A stretch of DNA of 5,970 nucleotides from Prevotellaceae bacterium UBA1075 (GCA_002316015.1 DCCS01000014.1:1-5970), one strand, 5' to 3'; counted from the first letter of the stretch, positions 1-5,970 are shown. Numbers and translations: made by a program. Notes: generated by a model from the letters alone, not told the origin.

Positions 1-30
1 TTTGTTGCTGATGAATTAACGAGCAACAAA
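1..30. repeat. 9-bp perfect inverted repeat with 12-nt spacer
   Basis: TTTGTTGCT at 1-9 is the exact reverse complement of AGCAACAAA at 22-30, separated by an AT-rich 12-nt spacer. As RNA it would form a modest stem-loop. No T-run follows on either strand inside the window, so it is not a convincing intrinsic terminator. Short inverted arms around an AT-rich spacer are also seen in tyrosine-recombinase core sites, but no integrase gene is visible to support that. The function is unknown and the left context is missing. Confidence 0.6.
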
Positions 31-46
31 ATAACAACAAAATAAC
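25..46. repeat. 11-bp tandem duplication (AACAAAATAAC x2)
   Basis: AACAAAATAAC occurs at 25-35 and again, without a mismatch, at 36-46. A weaker third relative, GACAAAG, follows at 47-53. The first copy overlaps the right arm of the inverted repeat at 1-30. Read on the minus strand the units are GTTATTTTGTT, which partly resembles the Bacteroidota -7 element but lacks the exact TAnnTTTG spacing. The duplication could be a binding-site array, a slippage product or a degraded promoter for a gene left of the window. Confidence 0.6.
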
Positions 47-58
47 GACAAAGCCAAA

Positions 59-138
59 GGTAAGACTGCAAAAATGGAGTCATGAAGTGGTGTTCGCTAC
101 ATATATGATAATCAGAGCGGTTTTTTGCAGTCTTTACC
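59..138. repeat. Imperfect inverted repeat downstream of mnmE
   Basis: GGTAAGACTGCAAAAA at 59-74 pairs with the complementary segment at 121-138, with a single-base insertion in the GGTAA(A)GACTGC part. About 46 nt separate the arms. In the mnmE transcript this is a long-range hairpin whose A/T-rich end faces the loop. That is opposite to a normal intrinsic terminator, so I do not call it one. Its right arm shares 121-126 with a second inverted repeat (117-126 with 166-175), so the two stems exclude each other. The element could be a 3'-end RNA structure or a remnant of a small mobile sequence. Confidence 0.55.
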
Positions 139-175
139 CTGCCTTTGCCCTGCGCTTCACTTTCCAAAAAACCGC
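117..175. repeat. 10-bp perfect inverted repeat just after the mnmE stop
   Basis: GCGGTTTTTT at 117-126 is the exact reverse complement of AAAAAACCGC at 166-175, with a 39-nt spacer. The right arm begins one base after the mnmE stop codon (177-179 on the minus strand). Read along the mnmE transcript the order is GCGGUUUUUU, spacer, AAAAAACCGC. The second element directly continues GACTGC, the segment that also pairs with 64-74. The layout therefore offers two alternative stems, which may affect the 3' end of the mRNA. No termination has been shown. Confidence 0.5.
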
Positions 176-176
176 C

Positions 177-1523
177 TCACTTGCCCACGCAGAACTTGCT
201 GAAGATGGATTGTAGGACATCTTCTGAGGCAATGGCGGTGCCAGTGATTTCGGCAAGGTGGCGGATGCAGTCACGCAGGTCCTGTGCCACGAGGTCAGAG
301 GGGACAGCATGCCCGATGCCTTCTATCACACGGCAGATGGACTCCTGGGCTTTGGACAACGCCTGGTAATGGCGCACATTGGAGACTATGGTCTCGTTCT
401 CTTGTATCTCGGGGATGGCCGCCTCACGCACAAGGGCTTCCTTGAGCAAGGGCATCCCGTCGCCTGTTATGGCCGAGATGTGGAACTGCATGCCCACGTT
501 GCGCTTGTGGTAGAGGAAGGACGAACTGGGCAGTGAGGTGTCACACTTGTTGATGACCCGGAGCACCTTCTGGTCAGCACGGAAGCGCACGTCGGGGAAT
601 GGCACGCCATCCTCGGTGAGCAGGATGACGATACGCGCGCGCCCGGCGGCCTTGAGCGTGCGCTCGATGCCCAGTTTCTCTATCTGGTCGCGCGTCTTGC
701 GGATGCCCGCCGTGTCGATGAAGCGGAATGTGATGCCCTGTATCTGCACCACGTCCTCTATCAGGTCGCGCGTGGTGCCCTGTATGTTGGACACGATGGC
801 CTTCTCGTCCCCCAGCAGGTTGTTGAGCAGGGTGCTCTTGCCCACGTTGGGCGCGCCTATGATGGCCACGGGCACCCCGGTCTTCAGCGCGTTGCCCGTC
901 TGGAAAGAGTCGGTGAGCGACTTGATGCGGTCTCTTACCTCGATGGCCGCGCTTGTGAGTTCGTCCCGGTTGGCAAACTCCACTTCCTGGTCGGCGAAGT
1001 CCAGTTCCAGTTCCAGCAGCGAGGCCAGGTGCAGCAGTTTGCTGTTGAGGCGGTTCAGTTCTCCGCTGAAGTGTCCGCGCATCTGGCTCATGGCCATCTG
1101 GTGTGTGGCCTTGTTGGTGGAGGCGATGAGGTCGGCCACGGCCTCGGCCTGTGACAGGTCTATCTTCCCGTTGAGGAAGGCGCGCTGGGTGAACTCCCCC
1201 GGCAAGGCTTGCCTTGCCCCTTTCTCTATCAGGAGTTCCAGGATGCCCTGGATGATATATGGGCTTCCGTGGCAACTGATTTCCGTGCTGTCTTCGCCCG
1301 TATAGCTGTGCGGTGCCCTGAACAGGGACACCAGTACGTCGTCCACGTCGCCAGCCCCGTTGCTTATCTTTCCATAGTGCAGGGTGTGCGAGGGCTTGCC
1401 CTCCAGGCTTTGGCTGAACACCGACCCGGTGATGGCGATGGCGTCTTGCCCGCTTACTCTTATTGTTGCAATGGCTCCGCCTGGTGCTGTGGCCAGGGCG
1501 CATATTGTGTCTTTCTCGTTCAT
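177..1523 (-). CDS. mnmE: tRNA uridine-5-carboxymethylaminomethyl(34) synthesis GTPase MnmE
   Basis: MnmE is a potassium-activated GTPase. With MnmG it installs the cmnm5/nm5 group on wobble U34 of certain tRNAs, using a folate C1 unit; it acts in the cytoplasm. The 448-residue product matches the usual length of about 450-460. The N-terminal folate-binding/dimerisation domain (about 1-120) opens MNEKDTICALATAPGGAIAT. A helical domain follows, with the G domain inserted at about 215-375. G motifs are GAPNVGKS (223-230, including the potassium-loop Asn226), TTRD (250-253), DTAG (270-273), NKCD (325-328) and SAITG. The C terminus FCVGK carries the conserved catalytic Cys445. I chose ATG at 1521-1523 because family homology starts there. 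The frame stays open for 47 more codons to an ATG overlapping the patatin stop, but that stretch is unlike MnmE. A 137-bp leader separates it from the patatin gene; no clear TAnnTTTG motif is seen in it. Confidence 0.97.
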   Translation of the reverse strand: MNEKDTICALATAPGGAIATIRVSGQDAIAITGSVFSQSLEGKPSHTLHYGKISNGAGDVDDVLVSLFRAPHSYTGEDSTEISCHGSPYIIQGILELLIEKGARQALPGEFTQRAFLNGKIDLSQAEAVADLIASTNKATHQMAMSQMRGHFSGELNRLNSKLLHLASLLELELDFADQEVEFANRDELTSAAIEVRDRIKSLTDSFQTGNALKTGVPVAIIGAPNVGKSTLLNNLLGDEKAIVSNIQGTTRDLIEDVVQIQGITFRFIDTAGIRKTRDQIEKLGIERTLKAAGRARIVILLTEDGVPFPDVRFRADQKVLRVINKCDTSLPSSSFLYHKRNVGMQFHISAITGDGMPLLKEALVREAAIPEIQENETIVSNVRHYQALSKAQESICRVIEGIGHAVPSDLVAQDLRDCIRHLAEITGTAIASEDVLQSIFSKFCVGK

Positions 1524-1660
1524 TATGTTCTGTTTTGTGGTTCTGATGTGGTTCTTCGGTCTTGCTGTCATGCGGTTCTGGGAGTTGTGCCTCGTTATGA
1601 TTTTGTGTGCTTGCACAATCTCCGTATAAGCGCGGGAGCGTGTGTTTGCCCCGGGGCTGC

Positions 1661-2554
1661 TCATCCTTCCCCGTAGTTTGTCTCGTGTGACAGCATCCTG
1701 TAGGCTATGATGGCCTCGCGTGTCTTTCTCTGTCCGTAGCGTATGATGCGTTCCGCCTGGTCATAGTCGGCGTCAAACCTGTTGACAGGAATCTCCACCA
1801 GGATGTCAGGCTTCTGCCTTTCCAGTGCCAGTTGGCTCAGTTGCACGATGGACATGGAGAAGGCGTCGGCCAGTAGGCTGATGTGGTTGTTCTCCAGCCC
1901 CTGCATGCTGGGCAGGTACCTTTGCAGCCCCTTTTCCCGTTCGGCGAGCAGGATTCTCTCGGCCCTTTCTCTCACCGCCTCTATCTGGCTTGACGCGGGC
2001 GCGTTCACGTTCACGGCCACCAGCAGGTCTCCCTCGTGCCGCTTCACGCGGTTGAGCGGCAGCGGGTTCACCAGTCCTCCGTCCATCAGGACGCGCCCAT
2101 CGTCCATTACGGGCTTGAAGAGGGACGGCAGCGAGATGGACGCGCGTATGGCCTCGTACAGGCTTCCGTGGTCAAACACCACTTCCCTCTGGTTCTTGAT
2201 GTCGGCGGCCACCGCGCAGTAGGGGACAGGCAGGTGCTCGATGCGCACATCGGGCACTATCTGTCTCATGGCGTCCAGCACCCTGTCGGCATTGGCCAGG
2301 TGTGTGCGGCTCAGCGTGATGTCGGCCAGTGAGAGCACTTGCCACTTGGTGAGTGTCTTCAGCCATCTGCTCACCTCATGCAGGTGGCCTGCTGCATACA
2401 TCCCTCCCACCAGCGCGCCCATGGATGTTCCTGCCACAGAGGTGACCTTGATTCCCTGGTGCTCCAGTTCCTCAATGGCTCCTATGTGGGCGTAGCCCCG
2501 GGCTCCCCCGCTTGAGAGCACCAGTGCCGCCTGCCTTTTCCTTCTGTGAATCAT
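1661..2554 (-). CDS. Patatin-like phospholipase, RssA/YlbK type
   Basis: This is a 297-residue patatin-fold serine acyl hydrolase, close in size and plan to bacterial RssA-type proteins. The oxyanion-hole glycine loop is SSGGARG (14-20), followed by YAHIG. The nucleophile elbow is GTSMG with Ser44, and the second member of the catalytic dyad is Asp158 in DGG (158-160), followed by LVNPLPL. No signal peptide or membrane segment is visible, so it is probably cytoplasmic or loosely membrane-associated. Family members release fatty acids from phospholipids or other lipids; the substrate here cannot be told. The start ATG at 2552-2554 lies 55 bp after the stop of the HAD gene on the same strand. 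No -7 promoter motif is visible in that gap, which suggests read-through from the HAD promoter. The gap holds a small imperfect hairpin (2582-2600) without a T-run. A link to mnmE is positional only. Confidence 0.9.
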   Translation of the reverse strand: MIHRRKRQAALVLSSGGARGYAHIGAIEELEHQGIKVTSVAGTSMGALVGGMYAAGHLHEVSRWLKTLTKWQVLSLADITLSRTHLANADRVLDAMRQIVPDVRIEHLPVPYCAVAADIKNQREVVFDHGSLYEAIRASISLPSLFKPVMDDGRVLMDGGLVNPLPLNRVKRHEGDLLVAVNVNAPASSQIEAVRERAERILLAEREKGLQRYLPSMQGLENNHISLLADAFSMSIVQLSQLALERQKPDILVEIPVNRFDADYDQAERIIRYGQRKTREAIIAYRMLSHETNYGEG

Positions 2555-2609
2555 GCGATGCTTGTGAGATTCTTGCCGTGTGGCTGTCTTGTGACAAGCC
2601 GGGGTCGTG

Positions 2610-3431
2610 TCAGCAGTCCTGCAGCAGAATATTTTCCACGGCGGCGGCCACCCCGTCCTCGTCGTTGCCCAGGGTCACGTGATCGGCAGCCTCCCGCACT
2701 TCCTTCTGTGCATTGGCCATGGCCACCCCCATTCCCGCATAGCGTATCATCCCCAGGTCATTGTATCCGTCGCCGCAGGCCATCAAGTCCCCACGGCAGT
2801 GGCCCATCCTCTTCAGTAGCGTGTCCAGGCAGCCGGCCTTGTCGATGCCCAGGGGCAGCAGCTCCAGGAAGAAGGGCTCGCTGCGGTACACGCTCATCCG
2901 TCCCTCCATGTGGCCGGCAATTTCCCGCTCCAGCACAGCCAGTCTCGCGGGGTCGCCCACGATGAGGAACTTCGGTTCGGGAAAATTTATCTCCTCCAGG
3001 AAGTTGCCCACCTTGCGCAGCCCCATGCCGTTGAGCCGTGCCTCGTAGCGCACATACTCGTCCCCGGTGTCCTCGCAGGCGATGTCGTCGCCCAGGTAAC
3101 TCAGAATATTGAAACCGCCCGCCTTTGCCTTGGAGTAGAGGTAGGGATATAGACTCATGTCCAGCACGCGCTGCATGACGGTCTCGCCTGTGGAGCAATC
3201 GATGACCGCCCCTCCGTTGAAGGCCAGGATGTATCCGCCATATTTCCGCAGTTCCAGCTGTTCGGCGATGGGCTTGATGCCAAAGGGCGGGCGTCCGCTC
3301 GCCAGGACAATCTTCAGCCCCTGTGCCTGTGCCCGCAGGAGTGTCTCGCGTGTGCGGGGTGTCATCACCTTCTTGCTGTTGGTCAGCGTGCCGTCCAGAT
3401 CCAGTGCCAAGACCTTGTATCTTAGTGCCAT
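2610..3431 (-). CDS. Cof-type HAD-IIB phosphatase
   Basis: This is a 273-residue haloacid-dehalogenase phosphatase of the Cof/HAD-IIB class, which usually dephosphorylates sugar phosphates, nucleotides or cofactor precursors in the cytoplasm. Motif I is DLDGT (11-15, nucleophile Asp11, acid/base Asp13). Motif II is LASGRPP with Ser45, motif III is Lys198 in GIDKAG, and motif IV is GDGYND (220-225). FNGG at 71-74 and GMGVAMANA near 233-241 are typical of the family. The C2 cap lies at roughly 85-190. The frame extends 10 codons upstream to an ATG at 3461, but that codon sits inside the -7 promoter motif, so I start at 3429-3431, which gives the normal family N terminus. AAGGAGA ends directly at this ATG, too close to act as a standard Shine-Dalgarno sequence. 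The substrate cannot be predicted. It is probably the first gene of a HAD-patatin-mnmE transcription unit. Confidence 0.92.
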   Translation of the reverse strand: MALRYKVLALDLDGTLTNSKKVMTPRTRETLLRAQAQGLKIVLASGRPPFGIKPIAEQLELRKYGGYILAFNGGAVIDCSTGETVMQRVLDMSLYPYLYSKAKAGGFNILSYLGDDIACEDTGDEYVRYEARLNGMGLRKVGNFLEEINFPEPKFLIVGDPARLAVLEREIAGHMEGRMSVYRSEPFFLELLPLGIDKAGCLDTLLKRMGHCRGDLMACGDGYNDLGMIRYAGMGVAMANAQKEVREAADHVTLGNDEDGVAAAVENILLQDC

Positions 3432-3458
3432 TCTCCTTGTGTGTGTTGTAACGATGTG

Positions 3459-3466
3459 CAAAATTA
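3459..3466 (-). promoter_or_regulatory. Bacteroidota-type -7 element for the HAD gene
   Basis: Minus-strand TAATTTTG matches the Bacteroidota primary sigma factor -7 consensus TAnnTTTG at every fixed position. Transcription would begin a few bases downstream, leaving a leader of roughly 20 nt before the ATG at 3431. No clean TTTG box is found 19-21 bp upstream; TTTTCG is nearby but badly spaced. The match and its position make it a good promoter candidate for the HAD-patatin-mnmE group. Confidence 0.6.
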
Positions 3467-3602
3467 AGCATTTTCAGCGAAAATCTCCTGCCTGTTGCCT
3501 GTCTGTGCCGCATGGAATGTACATCTGGGGGTGGGGGAGTTCCTGCTCCAGGGGCAGGATGCTGGTGCATGCGGGAGAGAAGTCCGCCTTTCCACAATGA
3601 AC

Positions 3603-3648
3603 TTACCCGGACTGCAGTCCAAGCATGCTTGGACTGCAGTCCGGGTAA
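3603..3648. repeat. Perfect 46-bp composite palindrome
   Basis: The 46 bp read identically on both strands with no mismatch. They start TTACCC, end GGGTAA and are centred on GCATGC. Inside are two copies of the 12-bp palindrome GGACTGCAGTCC (3609-3620 and 3631-3642), with centres 22 bp apart, close to two helical turns. It lies 96 bp after the GH43 stop and about 136 bp before the HAD -7 box. As RNA, either strand would form a stem of about 20 bp with a minimal loop. No T-run follows on either side, so a classical intrinsic terminator is not supported. Other options are a dimeric-protein operator, a REP-like interspersed element, or an RNA-processing or mRNA-stabilising hairpin. Confidence 0.95.
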
Positions 3649-3744
3649 TGTTGGACGGGATTCCGGACTGGCATAAACTGCAAGGCAATAAGGCTTGCTC
3701 TGGGAGTCCATGAGTCCAGCCTTTCTTTGATGAAGCACAAGTCC

Positions 3745-5787
3745 CTATCTCCTCAGCACAGGCATCCCGTCCTCAAACGTGATGGGAATCCACAGGTGAC
3801 GGCTCTCGCTCAGGTGGCCGGGATTCCAGATGTCGGCCATGAACACATAGTCTGCTCCCCGGAACAGCCGCTTCTCGGCTTTCGACTCTACCTTGTATAT
3901 ATAGGTTCCCTGCGCGCCAAAAGTCTTGTCGGCCCCATCCCCCCTGCATGGATTGGGCAGTTGTTCCCAGGGGCCGAAGATATTCTTTGCCCGGAACATG
4001 CGCGCTGCATTGGGCGCCCAGCCCGTGCATCCGCTGGTGATCATCCAGTAGGTGCCATCCTGCTTGAAGATGGTGGGAGCCTCGTTCATGCCTCCCGCAG
4101 CCACACGCACATAGGAGCCATTGTGCTCCAGGTAGTCATCCGTAAGCTGGGCTATCTGTATTGTGAGATTGTCTTCGGAGGAGTAGATGTGGTAAGCCTT
4201 GCCGTCATCGTCCACAAAGACGGTCATGTCGCGCGCCATCTGTCCGCCCTGCAGGTCGCGCATGGTGAACATGCCTCGCTCTATCTGCCTGCGCCACTCT
4301 GGTGTCCACCATTTCCTGGTTTCTGGCGCATGCAGGTGCTGGCGCAGGTCGGTGCTGTCGGTCTGTGCAAACCCTATGGGGTATCTGCCCGCGTTGACAC
4401 GGCCCGACCGGATGAAGCGGAAGGGCCCAAGCGGGCTGTCGCCCACAGCCACTGCCGCGCGTGCAGCCCCATAGCCCTGTCCCTTCAGCTCCAGGTGCAT
4501 CCACATGACGAATTTCCCGCTAAGCGCATTGTACAGCACTTTAGGCCGCTCAATGATGCAGCCGCCCTCGATGTCGCTGCCTGGCTCGTTGCTTACGGGC
4601 AGCACCAGGCCGTGATTGGTCCAGTCGCGCAAGTTCTTCGAGGTGAGGCAACTCACCCCAAGCGAACTGTAAGGTTTGCCATCCACCGAGCGGCTCTCAC
4701 CATACCAGTAGTAGGTGCCTTTATGATGGATGATGTTGCCCCCATGGGCATTGATGTGCTTGCCCGTGTTGTCTTTCCATAATCCCCCGTCCATGGGAGC
4801 CGCCATGCTCACGTCGGGCTTTCCAAATGCTTTCACAAGCCGCTTGTACTCCTTGGACGAAATCTGGATTACCGTACCGTGGCGCGGAGTGAATGCCCCC
4901 GATGTCCTGGTATCGGACGCCCAGTGGAATGAACGCAGGTCGTCAGAGCGTGTGAACTGGTAATGTCCTGCCGTGTAGCAGTCGTACATCAGGCACCAGC
5001 CACCACTTGTGAGAGGGAACACGCCGGCGCCCTCCACATTGTCCTTGGTCTGCTCGCAGAAGCCGTCGAGCAGTGTCCATGACCGTGGATCGTGCAGGTC
5101 GCGGAACACATATTGGCGTATGCCCTTGTGCGCCCCGTCCTGCTCGGTCTTGAAGAAGAGGTGGTACTCACCGTCATTGTCCCGCACGATGTCTGCGTCA
5201 ATGGCAGGGGCGTGGAAGTCGAAAAGCACTTGCGGGTTGCCTTCCAGGTCGGTGAAGTCAGCATTGGCGTAGGCCCAATACACCCGGTCATAGGGGATGC
5301 TGCCGTCATTGCTGAGCAGCGAGAAATACACCATGTACCTGCCAGCCTGCTCATCGTAGATGGTTTGCGGAGCCCATACGCGTGTGACATTGGCAAAGTG
5401 CGTGCCGGCATACTTCTGCGGGAAGTGTACCGTGTGGTGCTGCCAGTGTATGAGGTCGCGTGACTTCAAGAGCACGATACCCCTGTTGCTGTCCCAGCCC
5501 ATGGAGGAGCGCATGTCGGTGGCTACCATCAGAAACTCGCCGCCTGGCGTGCGCAGGATATGAGGGTCACGCACACATCCCGTGCGTGCAATGGAGTCGG
5601 AGGCCAGCACGGGTTTCCCGCCATTGAGCGGGGAGTAGCAGAAGCCGTCATCGCTCACGGCATACATGATTTGCTCCTGCTCGGGATTGTTGCCGGTGAA
5701 GTAGGCAAAGAGGTACTTGCCTCTGGCACTGGTCACCAGTGCTGCCGCAAGCAGCACTGCGATTGTCAGCGGGCGTTTGGAAAGCAT
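3745..5787 (-). CDS. Secreted tandem GH43 glycoside hydrolase, second domain exo-beta-1,3-galactanase-like
   Basis: This is a 680-residue exported enzyme. Residues 1-23 form a type I signal peptide (basic MLSKR, hydrophobic core, cleavage after Ala21 or Gly23). No lipobox cysteine is seen, so it is probably periplasmic or secreted. Propeller 1 (about 24-305) has the GH43 triad: Asp74 in VRDPHIL, Asp197 in IDADIV and Glu252 in NVEGAG. A linker (about 306-341) joins it to propeller 2 (about 342-680), which starts INAHGG. Propeller 2 has Glu413 in ERPKVL, Asp520 in ARDMTVF followed by DDDG, Glu569 in NEAPTIF, and Gln626 in FGAQGTY. From memory this pattern matches GH43_24-type exo-beta-1,3-galactanases acting on arabinogalactan, where glutamine replaces the aspartate base. 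The specificity of propeller 1 (for example arabinofuranosidase) is open. A GTG at 5835 would add 16 residues and overlap the upstream stop; the ATG at 5785-5787 leads straight into the signal peptide and is preferred. No SusC/SusD gene is in the window. Confidence 0.88.
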   Translation of the reverse strand: MLSKRPLTIAVLLAAALVTSARGKYLFAYFTGNNPEQEQIMYAVSDDGFCYSPLNGGKPVLASDSIARTGCVRDPHILRTPGGEFLMVATDMRSSMGWDSNRGIVLLKSRDLIHWQHHTVHFPQKYAGTHFANVTRVWAPQTIYDEQAGRYMVYFSLLSNDGSIPYDRVYWAYANADFTDLEGNPQVLFDFHAPAIDADIVRDNDGEYHLFFKTEQDGAHKGIRQYVFRDLHDPRSWTLLDGFCEQTKDNVEGAGVFPLTSGGWCLMYDCYTAGHYQFTRSDDLRSFHWASDTRTSGAFTPRHGTVIQISSKEYKRLVKAFGKPDVSMAAPMDGGLWKDNTGKHINAHGGNIIHHKGTYYWYGESRSVDGKPYSSLGVSCLTSKNLRDWTNHGLVLPVSNEPGSDIEGGCIIERPKVLYNALSGKFVMWMHLELKGQGYGAARAAVAVGDSPLGPFRFIRSGRVNAGRYPIGFAQTDSTDLRQHLHAPETRKWWTPEWRRQIERGMFTMRDLQGGQMARDMTVFVDDDGKAYHIYSSEDNLTIQIAQLTDDYLEHNGSYVRVAAGGMNEAPTIFKQDGTYWMITSGCTGWAPNAARMFRAKNIFGPWEQLPNPCRGDGADKTFGAQGTYIYKVESKAEKRLFRGADYVFMADIWNPGHLSESRHLWIPITFEDGMPVLRR

Positions 5788-5827
5788 TCCGTTTGATTTC
5801 TTAAAGGTGTTCCTGTATTCTTTTCTG

Positions 5828-5970
5828 TCATTCACTTGTCAGTCTTCTGATGGTGTCAGCCTCAAGTCCAGTGGCCGCAGCTATCATCTCTATGCTTGCC
5901 CCAATGGAAACCATGCGACGTACCGTGTTGGCTCTCTCCTGTTCTACACCTTCGGCACGTCCTTCGGCAC
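5828..5970 (-). CDS. Rpn-family nuclease/putative transposase, C-terminal fragment
   Basis: Only the last 46 codons are present; the gene runs out of the right edge. The tail reads AEGRAEGVEQERANTV, then a helical segment ending in GLEADTIRRLTSE and TGA at 5828-5830. An Ala-Glu-Gly-Arg-rich charged stretch followed by a short helix-turn-helix-like end is characteristic of Rpn/PD-(D/E)XK-type transposase-nucleases common in Bacteroidota. In that family the catalytic nuclease domain is N-terminal, so activity cannot be judged here. The stop lies 40 bp before the preferred GH43 start on the same strand, so read-through is possible, although a functional link is not implied. The identification rests on a short tail and is moderately sure. 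Confidence 0.65.
   Translation of the reverse strand, partial: AEGRAEGVEQERANTVRRMVSIGASIEMIAAATGLEADTIRRLTSE
5949..5970. repeat. 12-bp in-frame tandem repeat in the Rpn-family gene
   Basis: CCTTCGGCAC occurs at 5949-5958 and again at 5961-5970, a 12-bp period that encodes repeated Ala-Glu-Gly(-Arg) on the minus strand. The second copy touches the window edge, so the array may be longer. Because the unit is a multiple of three, copy-number changes would lengthen or shorten the charged linker without breaking the frame. Confidence 0.7.

Larger units (their letters stand above)
3432..3744. other. 313-bp non-coding gap with promoter and palindrome
   Basis: No convincing gene lies here. The left end holds the promoter of the HAD gene and 3603-3648 holds the large palindrome. 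GGACT or its complement AGTCC recurs at about 3609, 3616, 3631, 3638, 3665, 3706 and 3714. A weak 6-bp hairpin pairs TCCTGC (3541-3546) with GCAGGA (3554-3559). AAGGCT near 3690 and AGCCTT near 3718 could form a loose stem after the GH43 stop, but no clear T-run follows it in the GH43 direction. The short open frames crossing the gap have no recognisable start context or protein features. Confidence 0.6.

Noticed and set aside
177..200. SGI1-type attB at the end of mnmE.
   Set aside because: The position is homologous (the codons of FCVGK plus stop), but the bases differ at several sites from the SGI1 attB I recall, and no integrase or flanking direct repeat is visible.
1598..1620. Near-palindrome around TTGTGTGC and GCACAA in the mnmE leader.
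   Set aside because: The arms need insertions to pair and no promoter motif is close by, so it is too weak to call an operator.
1524..1664. 47-codon in-frame N-terminal extension of mnmE starting at an ATG that overlaps the patatin stop (ATGA).
   Set aside because: The extension does not resemble MnmE, whose conserved N terminus begins at the ATG at 1521-1523. The open frame is most simply explained as chance.
2582..2600. Small hairpin between the HAD and patatin genes (GGCTGTC with GACAAGCC).
   Set aside because: The stem has a bulge and no T-run follows, so it is not a supported terminator.
3603..3648. Intrinsic terminator call for the palindrome.
   Set aside because: The stem is strong, but neither strand has a T-run after it, and it has almost no loop.
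2758..3738. 326-codon minus-strand open frame crossing the palindrome and overlapping the HAD gene.
   Set aside because: It reads the HAD gene in a wrong frame, giving an Arg/Gly/His-rich product without motifs, while the HAD frame carries all four family motifs.
3727..4782. 351-codon open frame on the plus strand opposite the GH43 gene.
   Set aside because: It is antisense to clear GH43 motifs, has no recognisable domain and fits the long shadow frames expected in GC-rich coding DNA.

Overview
The window looks like a chromosomal segment of a Bacteroidales bacterium, most likely Prevotella in the broad sense. The signs are a secreted multi-domain GH43 glycan hydrolase, a Rpn/PD-(D/E)XK-type transposase-nuclease tail, a Cof-type HAD phosphatase, and a perfect match to the Bacteroidota -7 promoter motif TAnnTTTG. 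Coding DNA is GC-rich, which fits a high-GC Prevotella-like lineage better than a typical Bacteroides. The genus call is an inference; no rRNA or tRNA gene is present to test it.

All supported genes lie on the minus strand, so they read from right to left. At the right edge (5828-5970) is the C-terminal end of a Rpn-family nuclease/transposase. About 40 bp after it starts a 680-residue exported protein with two consecutive GH43 five-bladed propellers (3745-5787). The second propeller resembles the exo-beta-1,3-galactanase type, in which a glutamine stands where other GH43 enzymes have the catalytic aspartate base. A 313-bp non-coding gap follows (3432-3744). It carries a perfect 46-bp palindrome built from two copies of a 12-bp palindrome and, near its left end, a promoter for the next group.

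That group is a Cof-like HAD phosphatase (2610-3431), a RssA-like patatin phospholipase (1661-2554) and mnmE (177-1523). The gaps are 55 and 137 bp and no gene faces the other way, so co-transcription is plausible but not proven. These are housekeeping or metabolic genes with no obvious shared pathway: small-molecule dephosphorylation, lipid acyl hydrolysis, and wobble-uridine modification of tRNA.

The leftmost 176 bp, downstream of mnmE, hold no gene. The first 120 bp are about 37% GC by hand count, much lower than the genes. They hold a 9-bp inverted repeat, an 11-bp tandem duplication, and two overlapping inverted repeats that cannot form together. I see no complete novel system here. The best leads are the composite palindrome, the tandem GH43 with its substituted base, and the repeat-rich segment after mnmE.
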